Assembly (NCBI GenBank): GCA_016946835.1
Contig: JACVTC010000021.1
Location: 1,082,501 to 1,146,500 of the forward strand
Source of the DNA: Neocallimastix lanati (nom. inval.)
Taxonomy: Eukaryota; Neocallimastigomycota; Neocallimastigomycetes; Neocallimastigales; Neocallimastigaceae
Length of the DNA: 64,000 bases
Direction: 5' to 3'
In this document: positions 11,871 to 23,964 of the stretch, piece by piece
Layout of the letters: each line of letters begins with the position of its first letter
Position numbering within the stretch: the stretch's first letter is position 1
Translations under genes and position numbers: made by a program
The notes under the pieces: generated by a model
What the model was told of the DNA's origin: nothing
Seen by the model: the letters and a program-made list of their open reading frames with translations, nothing else
Database searches by the model: none

Positions 11871-12028
11871 TACAATCTGATAGTACACACTGTCTGACGT
11901 GCAGCTTACCTAATGGTGTCATGCCACGCGTGTGCCACGATTACTATATTCAATATAAAATATAGCAGTTCAGAGCCCACTAGCCCAATTACTATGTAGG
12001 ATAAACTTAATCCGATAATCTATGTACG
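11871..12028. ncRNA. Conserved structured leader domain, copy in A
   Basis: GC-richer than everything around it and alignable with 29838-30001 (B) and 19657-19836 (C). The outer stem is CGTACA/TGTACG (11871-11876 with 12023-12028). An inner hairpin is CTATATT/AATATAG (11944-11950 with 11959-11965). Both stems change in a pair-keeping way in B and C. Near-invariant blocks include GCAGCTTACC, GTGTCATG, CCACGCG, CAGAGC and GATAAACTTAA. Function and sense strand are unknown. Confidence 0.75.
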
Positions 12029-12701
12029 GAATAAAAAAAATTTTAAAAGTATTCAATAATATTTTTATTAACTAATAAAAATTAACTAAAAACACAATAT
12101 TTTCAAAGTAAATTAAGATTCTTTTACAGGAATTATTAAACAAATAAAGTATCAGTAATAAAAAAAAATAAAAAAAATTTAAATGGTGAAGTTAGCCAAA
12201 GTCTGATACTTTATATAATAAAGTGCCTTATAACTAGCACAAAGAAAAATAAAAAAAATATAAAAAAAAAACAATCTTACGCCTTCGGTGACGTAAGCTC
12301 CTTATTCGCCAATGCTTGGAAAGTACCCGCACCTTCGTGTGTTGAAACGTTGAAGGCTGAACTATTATTACCGGGTCGGTAACCAAATACCTTCGTCTAC
12401 TTTCCAATTAATTCCCAAAATAACTATTATCCAATAACCTACTATGAATAATAGATATTTTGTTGTTTTCTGGAAATACACTGTGTATGAGCTCTATCCG
12501 CTCCTTGTTATAATTTTACAAGATTTGTTTTTTTTTAGAATCTTAATTTTATTTATTTTAAAAAAATTTTTTTTTTTTATATATATATATCAAACAAGCG
12601 CCATAGGTTAATCAAAGGATTAACGACTTACTTGTTTATCAATATAAAATAAAAAAAAATTAAAAAAAATCTATGTTATTTACTATTATTTCTATTTAAT
12701 T

Positions 12702-12718
12702 CCCCGATATCTCCACCA
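12702..12718 (-). other. Primer binding site of element A
   Basis: The minus strand reads TGGTGGAGATATCGGGG, 6 nt from the 5' LTR, identical to B. The primer tRNA was not identified. Confidence 0.75.
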
Positions 12719-12724
12719 TATAAA

Positions 12725-13027
12725 TGTTAAGGTTTTAGAGAATTAAATAAAAATAAAGTAAAGAAACACAAATTTTATTTTTTTATTTATTATTTTTATT
12801 TATAAATTTATTTGATTTTATTCGATGATTTTTTAAAAATTGGTAGCAAAATTTACAACTATTTATACTTTTTTTCAAGGCATAAAAATTGTTCTTGCCA
12901 CTAAATTACATTTTATTTATTTTTTTTTTTTTATAAAAACTATTAAATTTAAATTGAATTTTATAATCAATTATATAAATTTTAATTATAACAATATAAA
13001 TAAAATACATTTATAATATTAATAAAA

Positions 13028-13073
<46 letters not shown>

Positions 13074-13562
13074 AATATCTAAAATATTACTAATAAGAAT
13101 TTATTTAATTGGCTATAAATATTTTATTACAATCTGTTAAAATATTCAAATAAAAATAAAAATACTATTCTAATATAAAGGTTTTTAATAAAATAAAATA
13201 TTTTTCAATATAAAATAAAACATTTCGATATAAAATTTTATAATAAAAGTTAAAATATAATATATAAATTTTTAATCATCAATATATAAAAATATTATTA
13301 ATACAAATTTTCATTATTAATATAAAAATAAAAAAATAAGATTTATTATTAATATTGCTAATATAAGTTTTAAATATATAAAAATATTACTATTAATATA
13401 AGATTTAATATAAAAATATAAAGTTTAATATAATTTTTGATTTAATTTTTGATCTTTGGATTTAAAAATTTATTAAAGTACAAAAATAATAATGTACACA
13501 TAATGTATTAGAAATAAATCGTAGATTTAATTAAGAATGCATTATTTAGTACATTCTTATCA
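12725..13562 (-). repeat. 5' LTR of element A
   Basis: Starts TGTTAAGG and ends CTTATCA. It has a long T-run (about 48) at 13030-13066 and a minus-strand TATAAATAG box near 12860. Confidence 0.9.
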
Positions 13563-13565
13563 CAG

Positions 13566-14495
13566 TGTAAAGAATAATAATTAATTTTTATTAAAATAAA
13601 AAATAATTATTAATCTTTATTAAAATAAAAAATAATTATTAATCTTTATTAAATAAAATAATAATTATTTAATAAAATTTATTAACTTTATTATAAAATA
13701 TTTTTAATATAAAATTATTATTAATAATTTAAAATTAATATTGTAAAATTATTATTCTTTATCATTGTATTAATTAATAATATTAAAATAATTAAACATT
13801 AATATTTTTTATATTTGTTAAAATTCATTTGATAATTATATGTTAAGTTTTAATTTAAATAATTGTTACATTAATATAATTTTAAACAAATCTAATATAA
13901 ATTATAGAATTATAATTTAGAAATAATTATAAAATTATATTAAAATCATAATGTAACAAATCAAATGAAAAAAGAATAATTAATATTTAAAAAATTAATT
14001 AAAATAAAACAATGTCATGTATAATTGACATTGTTTAAATAAAACAAATGTTAATTGAAGTTTTCCGATTTGAAAATATCGGTTTTTATTCAATTAACAT
14101 ATGATCAATTTTATTAATAATTGATCATTAAACTTTTTAGGTTTTTCTCCCAAATCTTTTCCTAAAAAGTTATTCATTAAGATTTGGAACTTTACTATAA
14201 ATAATTCTTGATTTTCTTTATTTTGAAAATCAAGAGTTATTATTATAAGAATATAATTATAATAATAAACAAAATAAATTTTTAATTTTTTAAAAATAAC
14301 AAAAATCTAAATAAAAATTATTTTTAATAAAAAATATTTTAATAAAAATTTTATTTGAACTAATCTCTTATAATAAACTCCTACCCTATTTTAAGTTTCG
14401 TTAAGTATTTTCTTTTTTTTTAATTTCTCGATTAATATTAGTATTAATTGTAGAAAAGGGTTAAATTTAATTAAGTTTAAATTTAATTCTTTACA
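13566..14495. mobile_element. Solo LTR H (930 bp), rich in hairpins
   Basis: Ends TGTAAAGAAT...ATTCTTTACA are inverted repeats, flanked on both sides by CACAG (13561-13565 and 14496-14500). No coding sequence. From 14009 to 14234 it is a chain of near-perfect hairpins: 14048-14059/14089-14100, 14101-14110/14119-14128, 14131-14141/14161-14171 and 14207-14216/14225-14234. The third one overlaps a second pairing (14150-14158 with 14179-14187), giving a possible pseudoknot. Confidence 0.75.
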
Positions 14496-14500
14496 CACAG

Positions 14501-15499
14501 TGTAATAATTTAATTAAAAAATTATAATTAAATTATTAATCATTAATATTAGCTCTAACTGCTAATATTAAAGGTTTAGAAAAGAATCATACTTACCTAT
14601 GGTTCTTTCTAATTATCGAGTTTATTATAACGAATTATAATAGACGAAACACTAAAATTGATAAGGAAAAGTTTTAATTATAAAATTTGTTTTATTAAAA
14701 TAATTTGTTTTATTATTTATTAAAAATTTTAAATGTTAAAACTTATTGTTATTATTATTATATTATAATTGTTATAATAATAACTCTTGATTTCTCAAAG
14801 AGAACTCAAGAGCCTTATTTATACTTTTTTGTCAAAATAAGGTTAAAATCAAAAGGGGTTCTAATCTTAACAAATCTCTTATCTAGGAAAAGACTAGAAG
14901 AAAAACCTAGATAAGTTTTTTGATCGATATTCTATCCATATCGATCATCGCGTTAATTAAGTAAAACCGATTACTTTTAAGAAGTAATTGGAAAAACCTT
15001 AATTAACCAATTACTTAATCTAATATAATGATCGAAAATAAAAGAATAAAATAATGAAAATTATTTCGATCATAAAATTTAAAATTTAATCTATTTAGTT
15101 CTATTTTATAGAACTTTACATAAAAAATATAAAACAATACATTAATAATAAAATACATGATTAATACAATACAGAATACATGATAGAATACAGAATACAT
15201 GATAAAATACAGAATAGTGTTTTAGTTTATGATTTAATAAGTGAGAGAAAACTAAAACTAATAAATTTAATAATTAAGTGAATAATTAAATAAATTTAAT
15301 ATTATTTTAAATGTATAAAAATTATTTGATTAAATAAATTTTTAATATTAAACTAAATAAAATTTTAATATATAATTAAATAAATTATTAATTATAATTA
15401 ATTGTATAAATGAAATATGAGTTAAATAAAAGTTATATTAATTATAACCTAACTAAGAAAATATAATTATTTTGTTAAAAATAATTATAGATTCTTACA
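14501..15499 (-). repeat. 3' LTR of element C (999 bp), a chain of stem-loops
   Basis: Perfect or near-perfect inverted repeats follow one another: 14576-14612, 14784-14812, 14878-14887/14906-14915, 14921-14930/14938-14947, 14952-14961/14998-15007 (with 14967-14976/14982-14991 nested inside), and 15029-15072. The predicted TATA box and transcript start lie among them. Confidence 0.88.
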
Positions 15500-15508
15500 T
15501 TGCTCCCT

Positions 15509-18500
15509 TTATGGTGATGGTTCCTTTAATCCTATGTCTCTTTCAGTATAAGGCTCCAACTGCGAGATATGAAATACCGGGTGTAAATGAAGATTTTCTG
15601 GTAATTCAAGCCGGTAGTTCATTCTTTCCCTCACTTCTATGACCTTAAAGGGTCCAAGATACTGGTTAGAAAGCTTTTTTGCAGGTTCATTGGAGAAGTA
15701 ATACCTTTTCAACCAAACCATGTCGTTAACATGGAAAGTAGGACCAGAAGCTTTCCTAGAGTCACCAAACTTTTTGAAATCTTCTTTAGCTTTGATAAGG
15801 TGCTTTTTAAGGGCATCAAAATGGGCAGACCAATCCCTAGTAAGTACAGAGGCATTATCTTTTAAAAGAACAGGAGGAGAGTCAATATTGCATACTGGAT
15901 TAAAACCATAATTTGCACAGAAAGGCGACATGTTTATAGATTTGTGAAATTAGTTGTTATAAGCCATTTCACAAAGAGGTAGATAAAAGCACCATTCATT
16001 TTGGGCAGTAGAACAGTAGCATCGTAAATATTGTTCGATTACGGAATTAGCCCTTTCGACTTGACCATTTGTTTGTTGGTGATGAGCAGTAGCGAGTCTT
16101 GGCTTAGTATTTAGAGCTGAGCAGAGTGAGGTCCAAAATTCAGAAGAGAACTGGGAGCCATGATCAGAGACAATGATTTTAGGGAATCCATGATACCGAA
16201 AAACGTTGTAAAGGAGCATCTTGGCGGTCAGGTCAGCGGAAGGGACGTCGGAGCAAGGAACTAAATGGATCATCTTTGTTAAGTGATCCGAAACCACCAT
16301 AATACATGTGCAATCTTGTGAACTAGGTAACGAAACTATAAAATCAACCTCAATAATTTCCCATGGTTTATTGGGAACAGGCAACGGTTGAATTTTTCCG
16401 TAGGGTTTATGTCTACGAATTTTACACCTAGCACAAGTTGAACAAGAAAGTACATAATTATGAATATCTTTCTTCATATTAGGCCACCAGTAGTATCTCT
16501 TGATTTTATCAAGAGTTTTGTCAATACCTTGGTGTCCGTTGGTGGGTGAGTCATGAAAAGATTTCAAAATTCTTGCTCTTAAAGTGGATGGGACGATGAT
16601 TCTGTTTTGGAAATGTAAGACCCCTTCATTTAAAGAAAATAAAGAACTTTTAACTGTGTTTGACTTAGTTTTAATCTTTTCTAAAATAGATTTGCAATAT
16701 GTGTCAGCCGTTTGGGCATCAATCAAACTACTAATATTATCAGTGTTTGCACAACATAAGGCATTATCATCCAATAAAGGACGGTCTTTGTTGTGGAGGG
16801 AAACCACGGAATTATAATCCGGACGTCTCGACGACGAATCTGGTTCATTACTCCTTGATCCACAAAATTTGTCAGTCGGTTGGGTATCAATCAAGCTACT
16901 GATAATAGTGTTTGCACAACAAAAGGCATTATCATCCAATAAAGGACGGTCTTTGTTGTGGAGGGAAACCACGGATTTATAATCCGGACGTCTCGACAAC
17001 GAATCTGGTTTACCACACCTTGATCCAGGTCTGAACGAAATCCTAAAGTCAAACTTAGAAAGAAAGAGGCTCCATCTTATCTGGCGTTGGTTTAAATGTT
17101 GAGGCTTTTTAAAATATAATAAATTCCTGTGATCGGTAATGATTTGAACAGGAAACTTAGCCCCTTCAAGGTGGTGACGCCAGGTTTCAAAAGTGGTGAT
17201 AATAGCGAGTAGTTCCTTGTCATATATTGTATAATTTAATTCAGAAGATGACAAAGACCTAGAATGAAAAGCGACAGGGTGAAGTTCGTTATCCTTGTCA
17301 CTGATTTGAGAAAGAATGCAACCCACAGCAAAATCACTGGCATCAGTTTCAACAGTGAATTCCTTATCTGGATCGGGGTAGATAAGGATTTCGTCTGTGG
17401 TAAAAGCAAGTTTTAATTTTTTGAAGGCATTCTCAGCATCATCATTCCATTTGAACTCGTTATTCTTCTTGAGGAGTATTCTTAAGGGTTCCATAATTAT
17501 GGCGAAATTCTTTATGAATTTCCTATAGTAGTTACAGAGTCCGAGGAAACTTTGAAGTTCATTCATGTTTTTTGGAGTAGGCCATTCAAGAATTGATTTT
17601 ACTTTGTTTTTATCCATAGAAAGGCCATTTATTGATACAACAAACCCTAAAAAAGTAGTTTCAGGAACGTGAAATTCACATTTTTCTAGTTTTACATAGA
17701 GACCATTTTTGACTAATAAGGAAAGGACATGATGAACATGTTTAATATGTTCAGTAAGGTTTTTCGAATATATTATAATGTCATCTAAGTAGACAAAGAG
17801 AAACAAGCCAATATCATCAGAAAAAATGTCTTGGATAAAGCGTTGAAAAACCGAAGGTGCATTACGTAAACCAAAAGGCATTACACGGTATTCAAAATGA
17901 CCAAAAGGAGTACGAAAAGCAGTAAGGTATTCATGGCCTTTCTTGACACGAACTAAGTTATAGGCAGATCTTAAGTCAAGCCGAGAGAAAATAATAGCAC
18001 CTTTAAATGATTCTATCAAATCAGATATCCTAGGAATTGGATAACTGTTTCTAATGGTGATAGAATTGAGCTTTCTATAGTCAACACAAAGTCTAAAAGA
18101 AGCGTCATGTTTTTTAACAAATAGCACTGGAGCACCAGCAGAAGATTTTTTAATTATTTCTTCATTTCTGTTAGAATCCTTCATTTTACTATCTTGAATT
18201 AAAACAGCACAGATATCCATATCGCTTAATTCGTCTTCAGAAATGGAATCAGGAATTATAGAATCAAGAGAAGTTTCTCCCTTATGTTCAGATTCAGTAC
18301 TGGGTAAGAGAGAAGCAGTAATATCTGATGAATGGAAAACAAACTTATTACCCTTAGCGGAAGGACAATGACTAAAACAGTGAGATTCCAAGAAATAGAT
18401 TTTATTATTCTTATAGTCAATGTAAGGAGAATGAAGATTTAACCAATCTCTTCCAAGGATTGCTAAAATGTCCTGAAGTTGGAGATTTGCGATAAAGAAT

Positions 18501-19510
18501 TCAAACATTTCAGTATGGTCCATAAAAGTAAGTTTAAGTCTCTTTGTAACTTGCCTTATGGCCATATTCTTCTCGTTAGGAAGTTTTACATTGATCGTAT
18601 TTGAGAGGTTTGAATAAGGAATTTTGTTTGCTGTTACGAAGCTTTTGCAGAGATAACTTCTAGCAGAGCCCGAGTCAATAAGGATTCTGGTTTTAATCTT
18701 TTTGTTATTAACGGTCAACAAGAAAGTTGTAGTCATTTTATTATTATGACTTGGGGTGTAATTTGCTGATAAAATACTTCCATTGTCTCGTCCCTTATGG
18801 TGCTTATTGCGTTTAAATTTGTTTTCGGTCATGTTAGTTTCGTTTCTTTTTCGTTTGAAAGATTTACTACTCTTTGGCTTGTAGTCATTGGTCTTTACTT
18901 TTTGCTTAAGTAAACATTTTCTATCAATATTGATAATAGAATTTGTTGCCTCAAATAAACTTTTAGGTTTGTCTAATTTATTGAACTCTGTTTTAACATC
19001 CTCAAGAAGACCTCTTTTGATTAGGTCAATGAATACATCGTCCGGCCATCCAATACGTCCAGCTAACCTTCGAAATTCAATAGTATATAATGCGGCTCTT
19101 CCTAAATGAAGTTGTTTTAAGTTTAGAAGTTGTTCAATAAGAATATCCTTCTGTTCTTTAGTATCCCCAAAATTACTTATCAAAATATCTTTAAAGGTGT
19201 CATAGCTTAACGAATTTAAAGTCCCATCAGCCTTCAATGAAAGTCCCCATTTCTTTGGAGGTCCATGTAACATGCTGATAACATAAGAAATTTTTAAGTC
19301 GTCCGTGGAAAAAGAGTTGGGATGTTTTTTAAAAAACAATTCACTCTGTTCCAGGAGCTCATTAACGTTAAGTTTGTTGTTATCAGCTAAGTTCTTGGAT
19401 AACACTCCGTTGGCGGAAAAGAAGGTAGGAATAAATTCTGTTAAAGCTGTTATAAGCTTTGAGGATTCAACTTCACTTGGAATTTGGGCGTTATTACTAT
19501 TGGATTCCAT
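15509..19510 (-). pseudogene. gag-pol: Element C gag-pol polyprotein (broken, about one break)
   Basis: The start at 19510 (MESNSNNAQ) opens a retrotransposon gag domain (LHGPPKKWGL, LNLKQLHLGRAALYTIEFRRL) and a basic Lys/Arg tract with no CCHC knuckle. Next come protease (LIDSGSARSYL, about residue 281), RT with YLDD near 573, RNase H (ETDASDFAVG, DKELLAI, TDHRNL), integrase HHCC (about 990-1030) and DDE (VDFIVSLP, VSDHGSQF, GQVERAN). The C-terminus reads YLGPFKVIE...LHPVFHISQLEP, the chromointegrase-type tail of the Tf1/sushi clade. A 55-residue linker between RNase H and integrase is tandemly duplicated (spacing 165 bp, about 16700-17030). It is a different clade from A, B and G. Confidence 0.88.
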
Positions 19511-19656
19511 TTTTACCTAAATTATAAATTATATTAACTATGAAATATATATATATGTTTATTATGATTATAAGGTCATAGTTAGGAAGTTTTGGCGAAA
19601 GAAAACAGTTGAATAAGAAAATACTCAAGCATTTCCAGACGATTTTCCAGAAGCAC

Positions 19657-19836
19657 GTTAGCAGTAAACAGTAGTATGTACTTAATGACGGGAGCAGCTT
19701 GCCTATTACTGGTGTCATGTTCCCGCGTACACCACGATTGCAACCTACCACACATCGGATAGGCCAGTCCAGAGCTGCCCAGATCGCTGCCTGTGACAGA
19801 TAAACTTAATCCGGAAACTGTTACCTAGATGCTAAC
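19657..19836. ncRNA. Conserved structured leader domain, copy in C
   Basis: Outer stem GTTAGCA/TGCTAAC (19657-19663 with 19830-19836) replaces the A and B stems with different but still paired bases. The inner hairpin is CCTACC/GATAGG (19744-19749 with 19758-19763). Shared blocks GCAGCTTGCC, GGTGTCATG, CACCACGATT, CAGTCCAGAGC and ATAAACTTAATCCGG align to A and B. It sits between the gag start and the 5' LTR. Confidence 0.75.
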
Positions 19837-19979
19837 ACACTTCTGCTTCTAAGATCTGTACTAAGTCTTGGTTCTTCTATATTGTTTCCTTGGCCTACTT
19901 CTTCCAGTTCTATTTCCCTAAAATCATGTAAACATATGTTAGTGTATTTATGTGTTCTTATTATTGTTATTATTTATTT

Positions 19980-20240
19980 TATTATTGCTATTTATTGTTG
20001 TTTAATTTTTTTTATTATTTATCATTTATCATTTATCATTTATCATTTATTATTTACTATCATTATTTATTATTATTTATTATTATTTATTATTATTTAT
20101 TATTATTTATTATTATTTATTATTATTTATTATTATTTATTATTATTTATTATTATTTATTATTTATTATTATTTATTATTATTTATTATTATTTATTAT
20201 TTATTATTATTTATTATTATTTATTATTATTTATTACTAT
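19980..20240. repeat. TTATTATTTA microsatellite in leader of C
   Basis: Nearly pure 10-bp units (TATTATTTAT) with some 7-bp variants. It lies between the structured domain and the 5' LTR, so it would be part of the element transcript. The long frames over it are low-complexity artefacts. Confidence 0.9.
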
Positions 20241-20608
20241 ATATCTATTCTTTTAATTTTTTATGATTTTAATTATTTATCCAACTAATTATTACTATTT
20301 ACTTATTTTTTAATATTTAATTTATGTTTTATATTAATTTATTCTTATAATTTCTATACTAAATTATTAATTAATGATTTTTGATCTGATTTACTAATAT
20401 TATCTACTTATATTTTAATATTTAATTTATTTACTATATATTAATTTATTTTTTTAATTTCTAGATTATTCTATATAATTTATATTATTTTATTTATTAT
20501 TAATCATAAAAATTTTTATTGTACTACACTAAATTATTTTGTACTACTTGATTCTAGAAATTAATTATATTATTAAATTAATTAACTATTCTATTAAACT
20601 ATACTAAG

Positions 20609-20620
20609 AAGAGTTATTAT
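20609..20620 (-). other. Self-priming primer site of element C
   Basis: Directly against the 5' LTR, where a tRNA-type site would be, the minus strand reads ATAATAACTCTT. This is an exact 12-nt reverse complement of AAGAGTTATTAT inside the LTR (plus coordinates 20897-20908). Tf1/sushi elements prime reverse transcription with the first bases of their own transcript, which predicts a transcript start at 20908. A TATAAATA box lies about 35 nt before it. Confidence 0.7.
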
Positions 20621-22276
20621 TGTAATAATTTAATTAAAAAATTATAATTAAATTATTAATCATTAATATTAGCTCTAACTGCTAATATTAAAGGTTTAGA
20701 AAAGAATCATACTTACCTATGGTTCTTTCTAATTATCGAGTTTATTATAACGAATTATAATAGACGAAACACTAAAATTGATAAGGAAAAGTTTTAATTA
20801 TAAAATTTGTTTTATTAAAATAATTTGTTTTATTATTTATTAAAAATTTTAAATGTTAAAACTTATTGTTATTATTATTATATTATAATTGTTATAATAA
20901 TAACTCTTGATTTCTCAAAGAGAACTCAAGAGCCTTATTTATACTTTTTTGTCAAAATAAGGTTAAAATCAAAAGGGGTTCTAATCTTAGCAAATCTCTT
21001 ATCTAGGAAAAGACTAGAAGAAAAACCTAGATAAGTTTTTTGATCGATATTCTATCCATATCGATCATCGCGTTAATTAAGTAAAACCGATTACTTTTAA
21101 GAAGTAATTGGAAAAACCTTAATTAACCAATTACTTAATCTAATATAATGATCGAAAATAAAAGAATAAAATAATGAAAATTATTTCGATCATAAAATTT
21201 AAAATTTAATCTATTTAGTTCTATTTTATAGAACTTTACATAAAAAATATAAAACAATACATTAATAATAAAATACATGATTAATACAATACAGAATACA
21301 TGATAGAATACAGAATACATGATAAAATACAGAATAGTGTTTTAGTTTATGATTTAATAAGTGAGAGAAAACTAAAACTAATAAATTTAATAATTAAGTG
21401 AATAATTAAATAAATTTAATATTATTTTAAATGTATAAAAATTATTTAATTAAATAAATTTTTAATATTAAACTAAATAAAATTTTAATATATAATTAAA
21501 TAAATTATTAATTATAATTAATTGTATAAATGAAATATGAGTTAAATAAAAGTTATATTAATTATAACCTAACTATGTCAAAGTTTTAAGATAATTTGGT
21601 CTTAACGATTAGGTCAAGATGCCAAATTATAGTAATTAATTAATAATTTAATTTTACTCTTATTTAAACATATTGTTATTAGTAAATTTTATAATTAAGT
21701 TTTTTATTTAAAATATAAATTTTATTTAATCTTAATAATATTTTATTACATTATTATTTTATATAATTATTACTATAATTTAAATTACAATAATCCTACA
21801 AAGGATTAATCAAAAGATTTAAACATGTATTTATATAAAATAATTAATTATTAAAATATTAATTATTAATATGTAATAGTATTAATATAAGTTTGATATT
21901 GATAATATAAAATAAGATAATAATATAAATATTTAATATAAATAAAATATAAGAATTAAATATTGCTAAATATTATAATTTATAATTAAAATATAATATG
22001 TAGAAATTAATTTAATATGACAATCACGTGTTTACATTATTTAATATATATTAAATTCAATATGTTAATAATATTTAGTAATTAGTTGGCCTAGACTAAT
22101 TCCTAAATATTTTAATAAAGTTAATTTAATAATAATTATTATATTATTATTATTTATTAATATTGAAATTCAAATAACTGAATTATCGAAATTGAAATTG
22201 AATTGAAATTCAGTTATTATCTTAACAAACTAAGAAAATATAATTATTTTGTTAAAAATAATTATAGATTCTTACA
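20621..22276 (-). repeat. 5' LTR of element C, interrupted by solo LTR I
   Basis: 20621-21575 and 22233-22276 match the left LTR; 21576-22227 is foreign. The predicted promoter (TATAAATA, near 20940) and the predicted start (20908) lie on the element-body side of the insertion. Confidence 0.88.
21576..22227 (-). mobile_element. Solo LTR I (652 bp) inserted in the 5' LTR of C
   Basis: TGTCAAAG...CTTAACA flanked by AACTA on both sides (21571-21575 and 22228-22232). The uninterrupted copy of the site is in the left LTR near 15455. A minus-strand TATAAATA box lies near 21829. Younger than C. Confidence 0.88.
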
Positions 22277-22282
22277 CACAGT

Positions 22283-22939
22283 TGGTACAAGACTTTTCAT
22301 TTATTTATTTTCAATAATAATATATTCTAATTAATTCTAATTAAACTTATTTATTTATTTCCGAATTTATCTAAATTAATTAAACTCAACATTAATATTC
22401 TAACTAATGTTTTTAATTATTAACTAAGCTCTCTTTTATTTTATTTTAAACCCCTTAACTAACTTAATTATTATTTAAACTTAAAACTATTATATTCACA
22501 ACACAACTTAACACTAAATTAAAACACCCTTAATTTATTTTACCTTATTTTATTCTAGAATTTAATTTATAAAATTTGAGAGAGAGTTTTTAATATTTTT
22601 TGATTTTACAAGTTATTTATAGAATTTAATGAAGTTTTTTAATTGGTTCAAATAAATTTTTAATTAATTAAAATAAAATATAAAAAATAATAAAATAATA
22701 TAAAAATAATAAAAATTAAAGTAAAAGTAAAAATAAAAATAAAAATATAAAATAAAAATAAAATATAAGATAAAAATAATATAATAAAAATTAAAATAAA
22801 AATAAAGTAAAAGTAAAAATACAAATAAAAATTTAAAATAAAAATAAAGATATAAAATAAAAATAATATAAAAAAAAATAAAAACAAATATAAAATAATA
22901 AATTCAATAATATAAGCAATATTAGATTGTTCCGTATCA
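22283..22939 (-). mobile_element. Solo LTR J (657 bp)
   Basis: TGGTACAAG...TCCGTATCA, flanked by CAGT (22279-22282 and 22940-22943). Minus-strand TATAAATAA box near 22615. Its inner half is AAAATA/AAATAT simple sequence (22660-22900), which gives a meaningless Phe/Tyr-rich frame. Confidence 0.75.
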
Positions 22940-22943
22940 CAGT

Positions 22944-23960
22944 TGGTAGACTCGGGGTTGACACTTAGATATTTAAAATCAAGCAGGGGGGACGGGTATT
23001 ACCCTGCTTTGATTTTAAATAAAAAAAAAATAATTTTTTATTAAAAGTTATTTATTTTTTTTTTATTAATATAAATTTTTTTTATTTAAAGTACACACAT
23101 TTAATTTTTAAGAAATTGTTACAATATTTATATTTTTTTATAAATTTAAAGTATAATTAATTGTTTATAATTTAAGTAATTTTATAGAATTATTGAATTA
23201 ATTTTATATCAATAATTCATTTTTGTTTTAATTTTTATAAATATAATAATATAATATTCAAATATAATTTAATTAAAAATAATTATAAAATAAATATATA
23301 GAAAATAGTTTTTACTATTTTCTTTGATATTTTTAAGTTAAATAAATTGTTTTTAAAGATTAATATAATAAATTTAATAATCTTTAATTATTTTAAATAA
23401 TACTTGTAATTATTTTCAAAATAAAATAAAATTTTTATAATATTTAATTAATAAATTTGATAATATTTAAATAATAATTTTTATAATAAGTAAAAATTTT
23501 TAATAATAATTTTTAATAATAAATTTAATTAATAATCTTAATAATTTTATAATAATATTTAATAGTTATAATAAATAAATTTTTACAATAATATTTAATA
23601 ATTTTAATAATTTTATAATATTAATAATTTATAATAATTTTTAGAATAATATTTAATTAATAATTTTAATAATTTTATAATAATTTTTATAATAATATTT
23701 AATTAATAGTTTTAATAATTTAGTATCTTAAAAGTATAATTTTAATATTTACAATTGTATTTTAATATATACATATATTTAATAATATAACAATAAAGTA
23801 ATTAATTAAAATTTATTTACATTATTTACAAGTGTAAATTAATTTATATCAAAATAAATTAAATTTACAATGAGGTTTAGGTTATGAAGAATATAGGAAA
23901 GTACAATTTAGTAAAGAATTATTAATAATAAAATAAAGGTTATTAATTCATTCTTTACCA
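22944..23960 (-). mobile_element. Solo LTR K (1017 bp)
   Basis: TGGTAGAC...TTTACCA, flanked by CAGT (22940-22943 and 23961-23964). Minus-strand TATAAATA near 23130. An unusual G-run (CAGGGGGGACGGG, 22984-22996) sits near its left end, followed by a partly complementary inverted stretch (ATTTAAAATCAAGCAGG and CCTGCTTTGATTTTAAAT). Confidence 0.75.
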
Positions 23961-23964
23961 CAGT

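Larger units (their letters stand above)
5552..13562 (-). mobile_element. Ty3/gypsy LTR retrotransposon A, full length
   Basis: Two near-identical LTRs (5552-6381 and 12725-13562; TGTTAAGG...CTTATCA) flank gag and pol on the minus strand. The target duplication is CAGT (5548-5551 and 13563-13566). The primer site is at 12702-12718 and the polypurine tract (GGGGCATCT on the minus strand) abuts the left LTR at 6382-6390. LTR differences are few and mostly in T-run length, so the insertion is young. Pol looks whole; gag has about one break. Integrase has no chromodomain. Confidence 0.9.
14501..22276 (-). mobile_element. Tf1/sushi-like Ty3/gypsy element C, with nested solo LTR I
   Basis: LTRs are 14501-15499 and 20621-22276 (TGTAATAATT...ATTCTTACA), the latter enlarged by insertion I (21576-22227). 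The target duplication is CACAG (14496-14500 and 22277-22281). I saw two base differences in about 940 aligned LTR bases, so it is recent. Gag and pol are in one frame, as in Tf1/sushi elements, with about one break. No tRNA-type primer site is present; a self-priming site is (20609-20620). The purine tract GGGAGCAA abuts the left LTR. Confidence 0.88.

Noticed and set aside
11871-12028. Structured leader domain as a hammerhead ribozyme
   Set aside because: CTGA and GAAA-like words occur but not in the core arrangement, and the GAAA-like word is not kept in A.
14705-15200. Short frames in LTR C, repeated at 20825-21320
   Set aside because: Identical because the LTRs are identical; no protein signature and rich in inverted repeats.
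19882-20288. Tyr/Leu/Ile-rich frames
   Set aside because: Produced by the TTATTATTTA microsatellite in the leader of element C.
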